From contig NZ_WINH01000014.1 of NCBI RefSeq assembly GCF_010993985.1, forward strand, positions 39,933-103,932: a stretch of 64,000 bases of DNA, in the 5' to 3' direction. Position numbers and translations under genes: made by a program. The DNA is from Paraferrimonas sp. SM1919 (GTDB taxonomy: Bacteria > Pseudomonadota > Gammaproteobacteria > Enterobacterales > Shewanellaceae). Below, one piece after another: positions 27,970-36,132 of the stretch. Numbering within the stretch: position 1 is the first letter of the stretch; the number at the start of each line of letters is the position of its first letter. Under the pieces are notes generated by a model. The model saw nothing but the letters and a program-made list of their open reading frames with translations. It did no database searches and was not told where the DNA came from.

Positions 27970-29118
27970 TTAATTATTCCAAGCATTGCCTACCTGAATA
28001 TAGTAAGTCCACTCCTCAGGCCCTTTGGCTACATCCATACCCGCTCGAAGATTGAGTAAACGTGCCACCAAGTAACGAAAACCGGCACCACCGGCGGTTT
28101 GGAAGCTAGCATCTGAAAAGCTTTTCTCTCCATAAGCTTTACCTGTACCTGCAAAGCCGATCATAGACCATCGCGGAGTAATATCGTAACGTGCCTCAAT
28201 TTCTGCAAGTATTGTAGAGTCGTCTTGATAACGCATGGCTTTAATACCACGCATCTTAATAAATGGGCGAGCGTAATAAGGAGCTTCAGAAGTGGCATGC
28301 TCAAAATCTGCTCGCATACCAATGACCCACTGCGCAAATGAATGATTGTAATAATGAAGGGTAGCTCTGTCCTTACGGTAGTCAAAGTCACCGCCAAAAA
28401 ACTTGTCATGAAAATCGCTAGAAACTTTAAATTTAAGTCCAGAATTTGGAGTAAACAGGTTATCGCGACTGTCCCAGGTTGCTTTAAGCATTAAGGCACC
28501 ATCGTTATCTTCAAAATTTTGGTCGCGTAATTCAGGGGGCAGCATTGCCCCCAAACCAAGTTCCACATCCGTCTCTGATTGAAAATAAGTATATTTAGTT
28601 CCTACAAACCAATTGCTATTAGGCAGGCGGTAGTCCAAGTCCTGCATAAAGTAAGTGCCCTTAATCGAGAAATTTAAAGGGGCTTCTTTAAATAGGTCGT
28701 CATCATAGTATTTAAGGTTAAATTTTCCCCCAAACAATCCGCCCTGATAACGCCAGGTGTCCTTCATCCAAGAACCGAAATGAAAGCCACCTGCAACCCA
28801 AGAACCATTAGAGGTAGCGGCTGCGGCTACCGCAGAAACACTAGGAGGCAGATAAACCATTTTATCTTTTGAGGCTAATCTTATTTTTTTTTCTTGTTCA
28901 TTTTCATGAAAGAACAACAGTGCAGCACCACCACCAAAACCTACTGCAGGTTCTGTAATAATGATTGGAACAGGTAAAAAGCCACTCGCATTTTCGAGAA
29001 TAAATTCACTAGCATCTAAAGCGCCATCTTTGGGATCGATAAATTGATCCATCAAATTTGCACTATGGGCACCAAAACATAACAAGGTTAAGTGGATGGT
29101 AATCACTGCGAATTTCAT
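27970..29118 (-). CDS. Omp85/BamA-TamA-like outer membrane beta-barrel protein
   Basis: A 382-residue protein with a signal peptide (MKFAVITIHLTLLCFGAHSA) and a barrel related to the Omp85 superfamily (surface antigen D15 domain). The clearest marker is the loop-6-like segment MRGIKAMRYQDDSTILAEIE, where an RG is followed by a strand typical of BamA/TamA barrels. KATWDSRDNLFTPNSGLKF is the conserved D15 entry strand. There are no POTRA domains: the N-terminus is only about 60 residues. Short Omp85-like barrels of this type are common in marine bacteria with unknown function. It is convergent with degS and monocistronic. Confidence 0.75.
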   Translation of the reverse strand: MKFAVITIHLTLLCFGAHSANLMDQFIDPKDGALDASEFILENASGFLPVPIIITEPAVGFGGGAALLFFHENEQEKKIRLASKDKMVYLPPSVSAVAAAATSNGSWVAGGFHFGSWMKDTWRYQGGLFGGKFNLKYYDDDLFKEAPLNFSIKGTYFMQDLDYRLPNSNWFVGTKYTYFQSETDVELGLGAMLPPELRDQNFEDNDGALMLKATWDSRDNLFTPNSGLKFKVSSDFHDKFFGGDFDYRKDRATLHYYNHSFAQWVIGMRADFEHATSEAPYYARPFIKMRGIKAMRYQDDSTILAEIEARYDITPRWSMIGFAGTGKAYGEKSFSDASFQTAGGAGFRYLVARLLNLRAGMDVAKGPEEWTYYIQVGNAWNN

Positions 29119-29226
29119 AGCTCTCCTACTTTAGAAGTAAATGATTTATCACTCCTTCAGTCTAGTAGGAAATAGCTATTAATATGAGGTTATTTAAATA
29201 AATAACCTACATGAGGGTTTCAAAAC

Positions 29227-29751
29227 TTATTTTGGCTCAGGATATTTTAAAGCTTTCACTATTCGCGCAAACATGTCTAAACCGGCAAGCACCGCACCAA
29301 CTAGGGTACAAACGATTGCAGTAGTATGTATGCCCGCTAAAATTGCATCCATATGATCAAAATGTTCAACCAGCCAGACCACATGCTCTTCAGTGCCAAA
29401 ATATTGAGTTAAAATAAACCAAATCCAAATAAAGCCTTGAGCGCCAATGGCAATGCCGAGCATCAATAAGCCTGTATAATACCTCTGCTTACCAGGGTAT
29501 TTTAGAAAATCTCCGACAACTTTAAATGTCTGTGCCTTTAGAGATTTAAACCCTTCCTTACCTAACAAGGGAATACTAGCAAACCAAACAATTTCAATGG
29601 TCAATAAAGCGGTACCAATTATTGCCGCCGTTTCTACTGCAGAAAAGCCCAAAAATGGCACAACAATAGGAGTAATAAAAAATAAAGGAAATGGCACGAG
29701 AAACATTAACTTGCCAAGGGTGTAGCGCCATGATGATTTAGTGGTTGTCAT
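29227..29751 (-). CDS. Multi-pass membrane protein, 'transporter suffix' type
   Basis: A 174-residue inner membrane protein with four hydrophobic helices, around residues 12-30 (LMFLVPFPLFFITPIVVPFL), 38-58, 93-113 and 140-160. I associate it with short proteins annotated as having a transporter suffix domain, with moderate confidence; the function is unknown. It starts 2 bases after the stop of the NAD kinase gene and is therefore cotranscribed with it. Confidence 0.6.
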   Translation of the reverse strand: MTTTKSSWRYTLGKLMFLVPFPLFFITPIVVPFLGFSAVETAAIIGTALLTIEIVWFASIPLLGKEGFKSLKAQTFKVVGDFLKYPGKQRYYTGLLMLGIAIGAQGFIWIWFILTQYFGTEEHVVWLVEHFDHMDAILAGIHTTAIVCTLVGAVLAGLDMFARIVKALKYPEPK

Positions 29752-29753
29752 AA

Positions 29754-30512
29754 TTAAGTCTCAAACTGTTCTCGAATGATTCGATCTTCTAATGAATGTC
29801 CAGGATCAAATAATAATGAAACTTTGATGTCATTACTTAATCGACATTGCGCTTTTATGACATTCCTCACTTCATTACCATCGCAGGCAACGCTAACGGG
29901 CCGTTTTTCTTGTTGTAGGGTACTAATTTCTATTTCCACGCTATCAGGTAGCAATGCCCCAGACCAAGACCTTGGTCTAAATGGATTAAGGGGAGCTAAA
30001 GAGAGCAAATTGGCCCCGACCGGCACAATGGGACCACCCGCGGATAAGTTGTATGCGGTCGACCCCACTGGCGTCGCAATCAAAATACCATCACCATCTA
30101 ATCGAGGCATCCGCTCTTTGCCATTAATCGTCACACTGATGCTAGCCGTTTGCCCTCCTTGACGGATTAATGCGACCTCATTGAATGCTTTCACTTCTTG
30201 AATGAGACCATCGACTGTGGTTAATTTAGTGATGATTGGCGATATGGTTTCAGTATGTGCTAAAGCTAAGCGCTGTAATAAGTCATCCTGCTGGAATTGA
30301 TTTAATAAAAAACCTACAGTACCAGAGTTCATCCCGTAAATAGGGGCTGGTAAATGGCCAAAATCATGAATGCTTTGCAATAAGAATCCATCGCCACCAA
30401 GCACGATAATAACATCCGCAATCTCAGCAGGAACCCATTTATGCTGTTGCGAAAGTTTTTGATAATGCTCCAAAGATTTTGCTGTACCACTATAAACGCA
30501 GGCTAACTTCAC
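29754..30512 (-). CDS. nadK: NAD kinase, short alphaproteobacterial-type
   Basis: Phosphorylates NAD+ to NADP+. It shows the GGDG motif (residues 39-42, VLGGDGFLLQ), the MNSGTVGFL segment, NEVAL and the signature ATPVGSTAYNLSAGGPIV. At 252 residues it is about 40 shorter than the usual gammaproteobacterial NadK (about 292), and PIYGMNSGTVGFLLN together with PLNPFRPRSWSGALLP is the form common in alphaproteobacteria. It may be a second, transferred copy; the standard nadK is not in the window. It is cotranscribed with the membrane protein gene downstream. Confidence 0.88.
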   Translation of the reverse strand: MKLACVYSGTAKSLEHYQKLSQQHKWVPAEIADVIIVLGGDGFLLQSIHDFGHLPAPIYGMNSGTVGFLLNQFQQDDLLQRLALAHTETISPIITKLTTVDGLIQEVKAFNEVALIRQGGQTASISVTINGKERMPRLDGDGILIATPVGSTAYNLSAGGPIVPVGANLLSLAPLNPFRPRSWSGALLPDSVEIEISTLQQEKRPVSVACDGNEVRNVIKAQCRLSNDIKVSLLFDPGHSLEDRIIREQFET

Positions 30513-30574
30513 CGTTCTTCCCTAATCTATTTAACTGGACTACTTATAATTATCATAATTCATTTGATTAAACA

Positions 30575-30599
30575 AAAATGGGGGCTAAGCCCCCATTTT
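30575..30599 (-). terminator. Terminator of the ureohydrolase operon
   Basis: An 11-bp stem (ATGGGGGC with GCCCCCAT at its core, TAA loop) followed leftward by TTTTTGTTT, just after the MFS gene. Confidence 0.85.
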
Positions 30600-30612
30600 A
30601 AGTGGCAGAAAA

Positions 30613-31845
30613 TTAACTTGACTGTTTTTTTCCTATTAAGCTAATAAATGCAATCAGTGCCGACAGTCCACTTACAATGGCGACGACGACAGCCAAACTT
30701 TCGAATCCAAATTCCTTAGCGCTAAACCCACCGACCACATTACCTACTGCGTAGGCGATGGCGATAGAAAACATTAACAACCCTTGGGTTAAACCAGCAC
30801 CGACTGATGAATTTTTATCAGCAACCGAAGGCTGTGACATATCACAAACTGCAATGCCCTGTAGGTAAATAACGTATAAGCCTAACGGAACATAGGCCAA
30901 AATGGCAGGACCACCCATAGCCACTAGAACTAATGCCACCATCGACGCCACAGACGCAATCAGCGCCCCAACAAATACTGGCGCAGGACCTAGCTTAGCC
31001 ATCCAGTTACCTGCTAAAACCAGTACAATCAAAGATACCGCAGCGGATACCGATAGGGCACTAGAAGACAGCGCAACATCGATTCCAAAAACATCTCCCA
31101 TGTAATTAGGGAATTGGCCAGTAATCACGCCTTGACCGATGGTGATAAAAAATACTGCCAATAAAAATAGACCAAAGCGTGACATTAATAATTCGCCAAT
31201 ATTGCCACCTTCGTCCTCTTCGGCCTCAGATTGCTCATCTGCGCCACCACTTGCAACCCGCTCCGCAGCTTCTTTGTTAGTCAATGCAGTAATCAACAAA
31301 GAAGCTATAGCGATAAGCGCCATTACATAAAATTGCTGTTGATGAGACAAACCTAAGCCACCATCATCTGCTGATGTGCTAAGCCAACTCAATAAAAATC
31401 CGCCCACAAGCGCACCAACAATTGCAATCTGATTTAGACGGGTGAGCTTTAGCGCCTCTTCATCTTGGGAATAACCACCTGCAACCACAAAAGCTGGGTT
31501 CATCATCAATAGTGAGGCTGAACCGACCCCTAAAAAGATCGCACCAAGAATATGCAAGGCAACCGTAGTTCCTGACATTGAAAATATCACAGCCGCTAAC
31601 GCATAAGATGCCACACCGATCAGCTGTACCCACCTATGGGCTTTAAATTTATCAGCAAGCCCCCCAAGAATTGGAGCGGATAGGCCTGAAAAGCCAATAA
31701 TTCCCATGACAATACCTACCACTGCCGCATCTTTAGTTTGTGCTAAAACAAAGACCGGCACCAATATAGGAATGAAAATCATCTGAATGATGCCATAGGC
31801 AAAATGTGCCGCAAACCAGCCTTCAATACCTAATTTTTTCAACAT
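30613..31845 (-). CDS. MFS transporter (copy 1)
   Basis: A major facilitator of 410 residues with about 12 transmembrane helices and a charged central loop (EQSEAEEDEGGN). The MFS motif A between helices 2 and 3 is present as GGLADKFKAHR. It is the last gene of the leftward operon that begins with the ureohydrolase gene, so it probably imports the substrate or exports a product. It is a close paralogue of the transporter at 46907-48124, for example in the shared run FSGLSAPILGGLADKFKAHR. Its substrate cannot be told from sequence. Confidence 0.85.
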   Translation of the reverse strand: MLKKLGIEGWFAAHFAYGIIQMIFIPILVPVFVLAQTKDAAVVGIVMGIIGFSGLSAPILGGLADKFKAHRWVQLIGVASYALAAVIFSMSGTTVALHILGAIFLGVGSASLLMMNPAFVVAGGYSQDEEALKLTRLNQIAIVGALVGGFLLSWLSTSADDGGLGLSHQQQFYVMALIAIASLLITALTNKEAAERVASGGADEQSEAEEDEGGNIGELLMSRFGLFLLAVFFITIGQGVITGQFPNYMGDVFGIDVALSSSALSVSAAVSLIVLVLAGNWMAKLGPAPVFVGALIASVASMVALVLVAMGGPAILAYVPLGLYVIYLQGIAVCDMSQPSVADKNSSVGAGLTQGLLMFSIAIAYAVGNVVGGFSAKEFGFESLAVVVAIVSGLSALIAFISLIGKKQSS

Positions 31846-31863
31846 AAGCTTTCTCTCAAGTAA

Positions 31864-31892
31864 AAAGCCGACAGTAATGGACCGCCGGCTTT
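31864..31892 (-). terminator. Weak hairpin between SDR and MFS genes
   Basis: A 7-bp AAAGCCG/CGGCTTT stem with a 15-nt loop, followed leftward by TTTTTA. It may reduce read-through into the MFS gene. Confidence 0.45.
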
Positions 31893-31915
31893 AATTGTTG
31901 CATCCAATCTCTCGA

Positions 31916-32719
31916 TTAGATACCGGCAGACATACCACCAGCTACAGGTACGGTAATACCTGTAACGTATTTCGCTTCTGGGGTTGCTAAGAACACAATC
32001 GCTGCAGCAATTTCAGAAGGCTCTGCTGGACGCCCAACTGGAATAGTTGAGTTCTCTAATGCCGCTGCTTCTTCGACAGTACAACCTTCCGCTTCTGCGA
32101 TTGCTTTGTAAGCCTCCATAAGCATATCTGTGGCTATCGCACCCGGCGCCACAACGTTTGCAGTAATGCCTTTTGAACCATACTCAAGCGCTAGTGCTTT
32201 GGTGGCTCCGACAAGCGCATGTTTAGTCGCAATGTAAGGATAAGGCATCCCCACAGAAGCACCGATACCAGCGAGTGAAGCTACGTTAATAATGGCACCG
32301 CCACCGCGTTTTTCCATATGAGGTATCGCACCCGCGCACATCGCAAAGGTACCTTTTACGTTAACGCCATAGTTTGCATCCCAGTCACGTTCTGTATTTT
32401 CAAGAAATACACCAGAACCCGCACCAATACCTGCGTTATTCACAAGAATATCAACACCACCAAGCTTTTCTGCGGCCTCAGCGATAGCGCTGTCTACTTG
32501 CGCCTGATCGGCTACATCCACTAACACACCAATAGCTTTTGCACCAGTTTCATCAATAATGGATTGAACCACTTCATCTAGCCCTGCTTTAGAGCTGGCA
32601 CGGCCAGTTAGGGCAATACTCGCGCCCTCTCTAGCCAAACCTAATGCAATAGCACGGCCTAAGCCTTTCATTTTAGTTGCACCGGTGACTACCGCCACCT
32701 TGCCAGTTAATTTGCCCAT
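31916..32719 (-). CDS. Short-chain dehydrogenase/reductase, SDR-b of the operon
   Basis: A 267-residue classical SDR, NAD(P)-dependent. The nucleotide-binding loop has an unusual insertion: TGATKMKGLGRAI instead of TGxxxGIG, seen in some FabG-like and FabI-like enzymes. NNAGIG and the active-site YIATK follow, with the C-terminal GITVPVAGGMSAGI. It differs clearly from the other three SDRs in this region. The ATG overlaps the stop of the Ldh2 gene by one base, and AGGAG is well placed, so the two are translationally coupled. The substrate is unknown. Confidence 0.88.
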   Translation of the reverse strand: MGKLTGKVAVVTGATKMKGLGRAIALGLAREGASIALTGRASSKAGLDEVVQSIIDETGAKAIGVLVDVADQAQVDSAIAEAAEKLGGVDILVNNAGIGAGSGVFLENTERDWDANYGVNVKGTFAMCAGAIPHMEKRGGGAIINVASLAGIGASVGMPYPYIATKHALVGATKALALEYGSKGITANVVAPGAIATDMLMEAYKAIAEAEGCTVEEAAALENSTIPVGRPAEPSEIAAAIVFLATPEAKYVTGITVPVAGGMSAGI

Positions 32720-33861
32720 TATTTATTCTCCTTTTCCCAGTCAGCCCATAGGCTTTCTTCTGTGAAACCATGACGACCAGCTTGAGTTTTAAAGAACGGT
32801 TCCCAGTGAGAATCAAGCACTTCACAATCTTCCGCACCACTGAGCAACGATTTCCAACCCTCTGAGCCAGGCATACGACAACCACGACTACCCGGTAACG
32901 GCTTAGTATTTTCAATCGCTGTGGCAAGCGCATCAGACTTGCGCTTCACTTCTTCAATTGGGCCAAAGTGTGATGGATCAATAACTAACATGTATGAGCC
33001 ACCTACAGACGTTGATTTGGCTTCACCCGCTGCGATTTCTGTTAGAGAGGGGACTTCTGGAGCAATCACGCCATTAGGGTTAATGATTGCTGTCATCAAC
33101 TCATTCCATAGGTTAAGCATGTAAGTACGCGGTTCACCAAGAGCCTGGAAAGCGCTTTGATCGAATACACGACCGTAGCCTTCAATCGGGCGAGCATAAG
33201 GTGCAAGGTCATTTGAAAGTTCGCCAGTATCAGGATCAATAACAAAGTTACCTTTCAACTTAGTCCCCTGAAGCACTGCCTGAGCAGTGTCAGCGTCGTA
33301 CCATTCACACAATTTGGTAGACATCCATACTGGTGCTTTTTCACCGTAAGGACCAATAGCATCAAGAGGCGGCACTGAAATTACGTTACCCATACCACCT
33401 AACGGCGAACACATTGGTACTGAGTTGTTCGAGGTTAATGCCACACAATCTTCCTGAGCGGCCATCCAGGTGTATGAACCGAACGAACCACCATCGTTAT
33501 GGTTGAAACCAAATACGATCGCAATACCATGCTCTTTTGCTTTTGCAATCGCAGTTTTGGTCATCTTCGTCAAGGTCCAATAACCGGTTGATTCTTTTCC
33601 GTCATAGACAGCCCATGTCGGGCCTTCTTTAACAATTTCAGGAACCGCTTTGATGTCTAATAAGCCCATCTGATTCATAATATCGATGGCTTCGTATACA
33701 CCCAACCCTTGATTAAGCTTACCCTGACGAATACCCGTCATAAGCGCTTCAGCAACGGCTTCGCCATGCTCTTCAGAGGCACCCTCTGCCATCCAAACTC
33801 GCTTCAGTGCATACTTCAAAAATGATGCATTGGTTTTTTTTGTTTTACCAGGTGCTGCCAT
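32719..33861 (-). CDS. Ldh2/malate dehydrogenase-type oxidoreductase
   Basis: A 380-residue protein of the Ldh2 (LDH2/MDH2, YlbC-like) family, NAD(P)-dependent 2-hydroxyacid or imino-acid dehydrogenases unrelated to Rossmann-fold LDH (examples: sulfolactate, ureidoglycolate and piperideine-2-carboxylate enzymes). Recognisable parts are GIRQGKLNQGLGVYEA (family: HGxxRxxxY region), the AIAKAKEHGIAIVFGFNHND segment with the presumed catalytic His, NNSVPMCSPLGG and the late SYMLVIDPSHFGPIEE. Several family positions differ (FNH for SNH, no clear HGV), so it is a divergent branch. It is the third gene of the ureohydrolase operon. Confidence 0.75.
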   Translation of the reverse strand: MAAPGKTKKTNASFLKYALKRVWMAEGASEEHGEAVAEALMTGIRQGKLNQGLGVYEAIDIMNQMGLLDIKAVPEIVKEGPTWAVYDGKESTGYWTLTKMTKTAIAKAKEHGIAIVFGFNHNDGGSFGSYTWMAAQEDCVALTSNNSVPMCSPLGGMGNVISVPPLDAIGPYGEKAPVWMSTKLCEWYDADTAQAVLQGTKLKGNFVIDPDTGELSNDLAPYARPIEGYGRVFDQSAFQALGEPRTYMLNLWNELMTAIINPNGVIAPEVPSLTEIAAGEAKSTSVGGSYMLVIDPSHFGPIEEVKRKSDALATAIENTKPLPGSRGCRMPGSEGWKSLLSGAEDCEVLDSHWEPFFKTQAGRHGFTEESLWADWEKENK

Positions 33862-33889
33862 ATTTCGTTTCCTCTCAAGTTGTCTATAT

Positions 33890-34660
33890 TTAAGCTAAAC
33901 CAGCTAATGTGTTATAAGCATCGATGCTCATGCCCGCGGTAAAGCCGCCATCAACACCAATCGTTTGACCATTCACAAAACCACAATCATCACTGGCTAA
34001 AAAGTGAATCATGGCTGCAACCTCTTCAGGCTCAGCAATACGACCAAGTGGCACCGCTTTATGCTCCATATCAAGCTGAGGCTTACCATCTGGGGTATTT
34101 GCCATAGGCGTGTTTACAGATGTTGGACAAATAGCGTTTACGCGAATATTTCGGCTACCAAGCTCTAGCGCCGCTGTACGGGTAATGCCAATTACCGCCC
34201 ATTTTGACGCTACATAAGGTGCAAGATAAGGAACCCCTTGCACCCCAGCAGCAGATGAAACGTTAACAATGGAACCACCATTTTTCATATGTGCCGCAGC
34301 ATGCTTAATGCCATAAACAACGCCCATGGTGTTAATGCCATAGTTAAAATCGAAATCTTTTTTCTCTGAGTCCAATAACTCGTTATAGCCGGCGTTAACA
34401 CCTGCACAGTTAATCAAAATATCTAAACCGCCATGCAGCTTAACGGTTTCATCGATCAGGTTTTTAACGCTATCTTCATCACCAACGTTGGTTGCCACAA
34501 AGTGACCATTACAAGCCTTTGCTGCTTCTTCGCCGTTTTTGCGGCCAGCAACGACCACTTTTGCGCCCGCTTGATGCAAGCGTATTGCGGTGCTAAGACC
34601 AATGCCTGAGGTACCGCCTGTAATGACCGCTACCTTGCCATCTAAATTAAAAAAGCTCAT
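33890..34660 (-). CDS. Short-chain dehydrogenase/reductase, SDR-a copy 1
   Basis: A 256-residue classical SDR. It has the cofactor motif TGGTSGIG (14-21), NCAG at 84-87, and the triad Ser136, Tyr149, Lys153 (YVASK). The C-terminus GGFTAGMSIDAYNTLAGLA is a family mark shared with the SDRs at 42352 and 43496, so these three are paralogues. VVVAGR after strand beta-2 (an Arg near residue 40) hints at NADP preference but is not decisive. It lies second in the operon, 69 bases after the ureohydrolase gene. Confidence 0.9.
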   Translation of the reverse strand: MSFFNLDGKVAVITGGTSGIGLSTAIRLHQAGAKVVVAGRKNGEEAAKACNGHFVATNVGDEDSVKNLIDETVKLHGGLDILINCAGVNAGYNELLDSEKKDFDFNYGINTMGVVYGIKHAAAHMKNGGSIVNVSSAAGVQGVPYLAPYVASKWAVIGITRTAALELGSRNIRVNAICPTSVNTPMANTPDGKPQLDMEHKAVPLGRIAEPEEVAAMIHFLASDDCGFVNGQTIGVDGGFTAGMSIDAYNTLAGLA

Positions 34661-34691
34661 ATCTACTCTCTAGAAGTCAATTAAGAAAGAA

Positions 34692-34714
34692 ATGGGAGGA
34701 GAAATGCCTCCCAT
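34692..34714 (-). terminator. Hairpin between ureohydrolase and SDR-a (attenuator-like)
   Basis: An 8-bp ATGGGAGG/CCTCCCAT stem with a 7-nt loop, followed leftward by TTTCTTTCTT. As it lies inside the operon, partial termination would give more of the first gene. Confidence 0.5.
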
Positions 34715-34729
34715 GATGATAATGCTCTC

Positions 34730-35878
34730 TTACAGACTGGCTTTACCAAAGGCTTGTGGCCACTGAGTTAAACGTTTCTCGCCATTACGTTTGGCTTCAC
34801 AATCGGCTAACCAGCAGAGAAGTTTCCAAGAAAGGCCGGCGGCAATGTAGCCATCACGCTTGGATAAATCATGCTGTGGGGTGTATTCCACCACGTCAGC
34901 ACCCACTAGGTTGATGTCGCCATGCTTACGTAGGTAACGGATGATGTCCCATACCTGACGTGACTTAAGACCAAATGGTTCAATGGCCGAGTTAGAGGCG
35001 TTATCGGTGGCATCTAGGGCATCAAGGTCGAATGAGAAATAAGTCGGTGCATCACCAACACGCTTAAGAATGCGCTTCGCGATTTCTTCGGTACCGATAT
35101 CAAATACGTCATCGGCTGTGTACGTTTCTACACCGAAGTTTTTGGCATGGCCACCAACCAGTGCCGTCATACGACCACGGATCCCCATAGTAATCATTTT
35201 CTCAGGGTCTAGGTTACCTTCGGCAAAGTTACGGGTGAACTGGTTACCTGAATGGTATGGGTATTCAAAGTCAGCAAAGGTTACTAAGTCGTAGTGCGCA
35301 TCAAAGTGAATTAATGCTAATGGACCAAAACGCTTACCTAGAGCTGCGATTGGAGCATAAGAAGTGGTATGGTCGCCACCCCAAGTGAAGGTGACACACT
35401 CGTCCTCATTGACAATACGGTCGTACTCATCAACGATTTTCTGTACTTCATCTCGCATATCAAATTGACCGTAGGTATCAATGTTGCCGTAATCAACGAT
35501 ACGCGCATTATCAAACGGGATATCCCAGCCACCATTGGGCCCTGGCTCAATGGTACCCATGGCATTTTTCGAAAGGTCGCGAAGGGCTTTAGGTCCATAT
35601 TTGTGGGAGCTATTCATTGGTGCCGCTTTTTCAAGTGGCTGACCAATCACAACAATATCGGCATTTTTAGTGTCACGAGAAAACGGAGCCATGAACGCAC
35701 CAAGGTATTCTTTGTTAAGGTTACCCACAACCTCAATACCAGCGCCACCGCCCATTTCACTCATCCGAATTAGGTGATCCATAACCTCTTTATCGATACC
35801 ATCGATACTCATAGAGTTTTCCCAAAGGTCTCTGTATCTTGCCAAACGCTCTTCAGGAATAGGTGGATACTTTTTCAT
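34730..35878 (-). CDS. Ureohydrolase (arginase/agmatinase) superfamily enzyme, copy 1
   Basis: A 382-residue member of the binuclear-metal ureohydrolase superfamily, which splits guanidino or formimino groups. All six metal ligands are present: His170 in GGDH, Asp193, His195 and Asp197 in DAHYD, and Asp284 and Asp286 in SFDLDALD. His209 (YHSGNQF) matches the second-shell His of agmatinases. Departures from known members are LDATDNA where LDP-x-x-AP is usual, PMNSSHKYGP in place of the GxxxGP loop, and an N-terminal extension of about 70 residues. The substrate is therefore not assigned. It opens a five-gene operon and has a paralogue at 48206. Confidence 0.88.
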   Translation of the reverse strand: MKKYPPIPEERLARYRDLWENSMSIDGIDKEVMDHLIRMSEMGGGAGIEVVGNLNKEYLGAFMAPFSRDTKNADIVVIGQPLEKAAPMNSSHKYGPKALRDLSKNAMGTIEPGPNGGWDIPFDNARIVDYGNIDTYGQFDMRDEVQKIVDEYDRIVNEDECVTFTWGGDHTTSYAPIAALGKRFGPLALIHFDAHYDLVTFADFEYPYHSGNQFTRNFAEGNLDPEKMITMGIRGRMTALVGGHAKNFGVETYTADDVFDIGTEEIAKRILKRVGDAPTYFSFDLDALDATDNASNSAIEPFGLKSRQVWDIIRYLRKHGDINLVGADVVEYTPQHDLSKRDGYIAAGLSWKLLCWLADCEAKRNGEKRLTQWPQAFGKASL

Positions 35879-36132
35879 CTAATCTCTCCAGAAATTTTAT
35901 ACTTAGTAAGTCATAGGAAAAAAGTGACCACCCGAAAAAACTTCAATGTGGTGACTATTTACCAATATTTCCTAAATAAACATTAGCAGAACATTTTCAT
36001 CATGCAGGGCAAATTTGCATTTTTATGTAAATTAAATTTGAAATGCCGCTATATCAAGGTTTTTGGAGATGTGCTTAATTTAATTGAAAAAAAAGCGCTC
36101 AAAAGAGCGCCTTTAATGAACAATAATGCAAT
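35879..36132. other. Intergenic region between the porin and ureohydrolase genes
   Basis: 254 bases, A+T-rich, holding the promoter region of the leftward operon and, at its left end, the porin terminator. A pair of GTGACCAC/GTGGTGAC-like half sites at about 35920-35945 is only imperfectly symmetrical. Confidence 0.4.
36094..36110 (-). terminator. Terminator downstream of the porin
   Basis: A GCGCTC/GAGCGC stem with AAAA loop, followed leftward by eight T. Confidence 0.75.

Noticed and set aside
30902..31330. Plus-strand frames inside the MFS gene
   Set aside because: Shadows of a membrane-protein gene: Thr/Ala/Ser-rich translation of the opposite strand.
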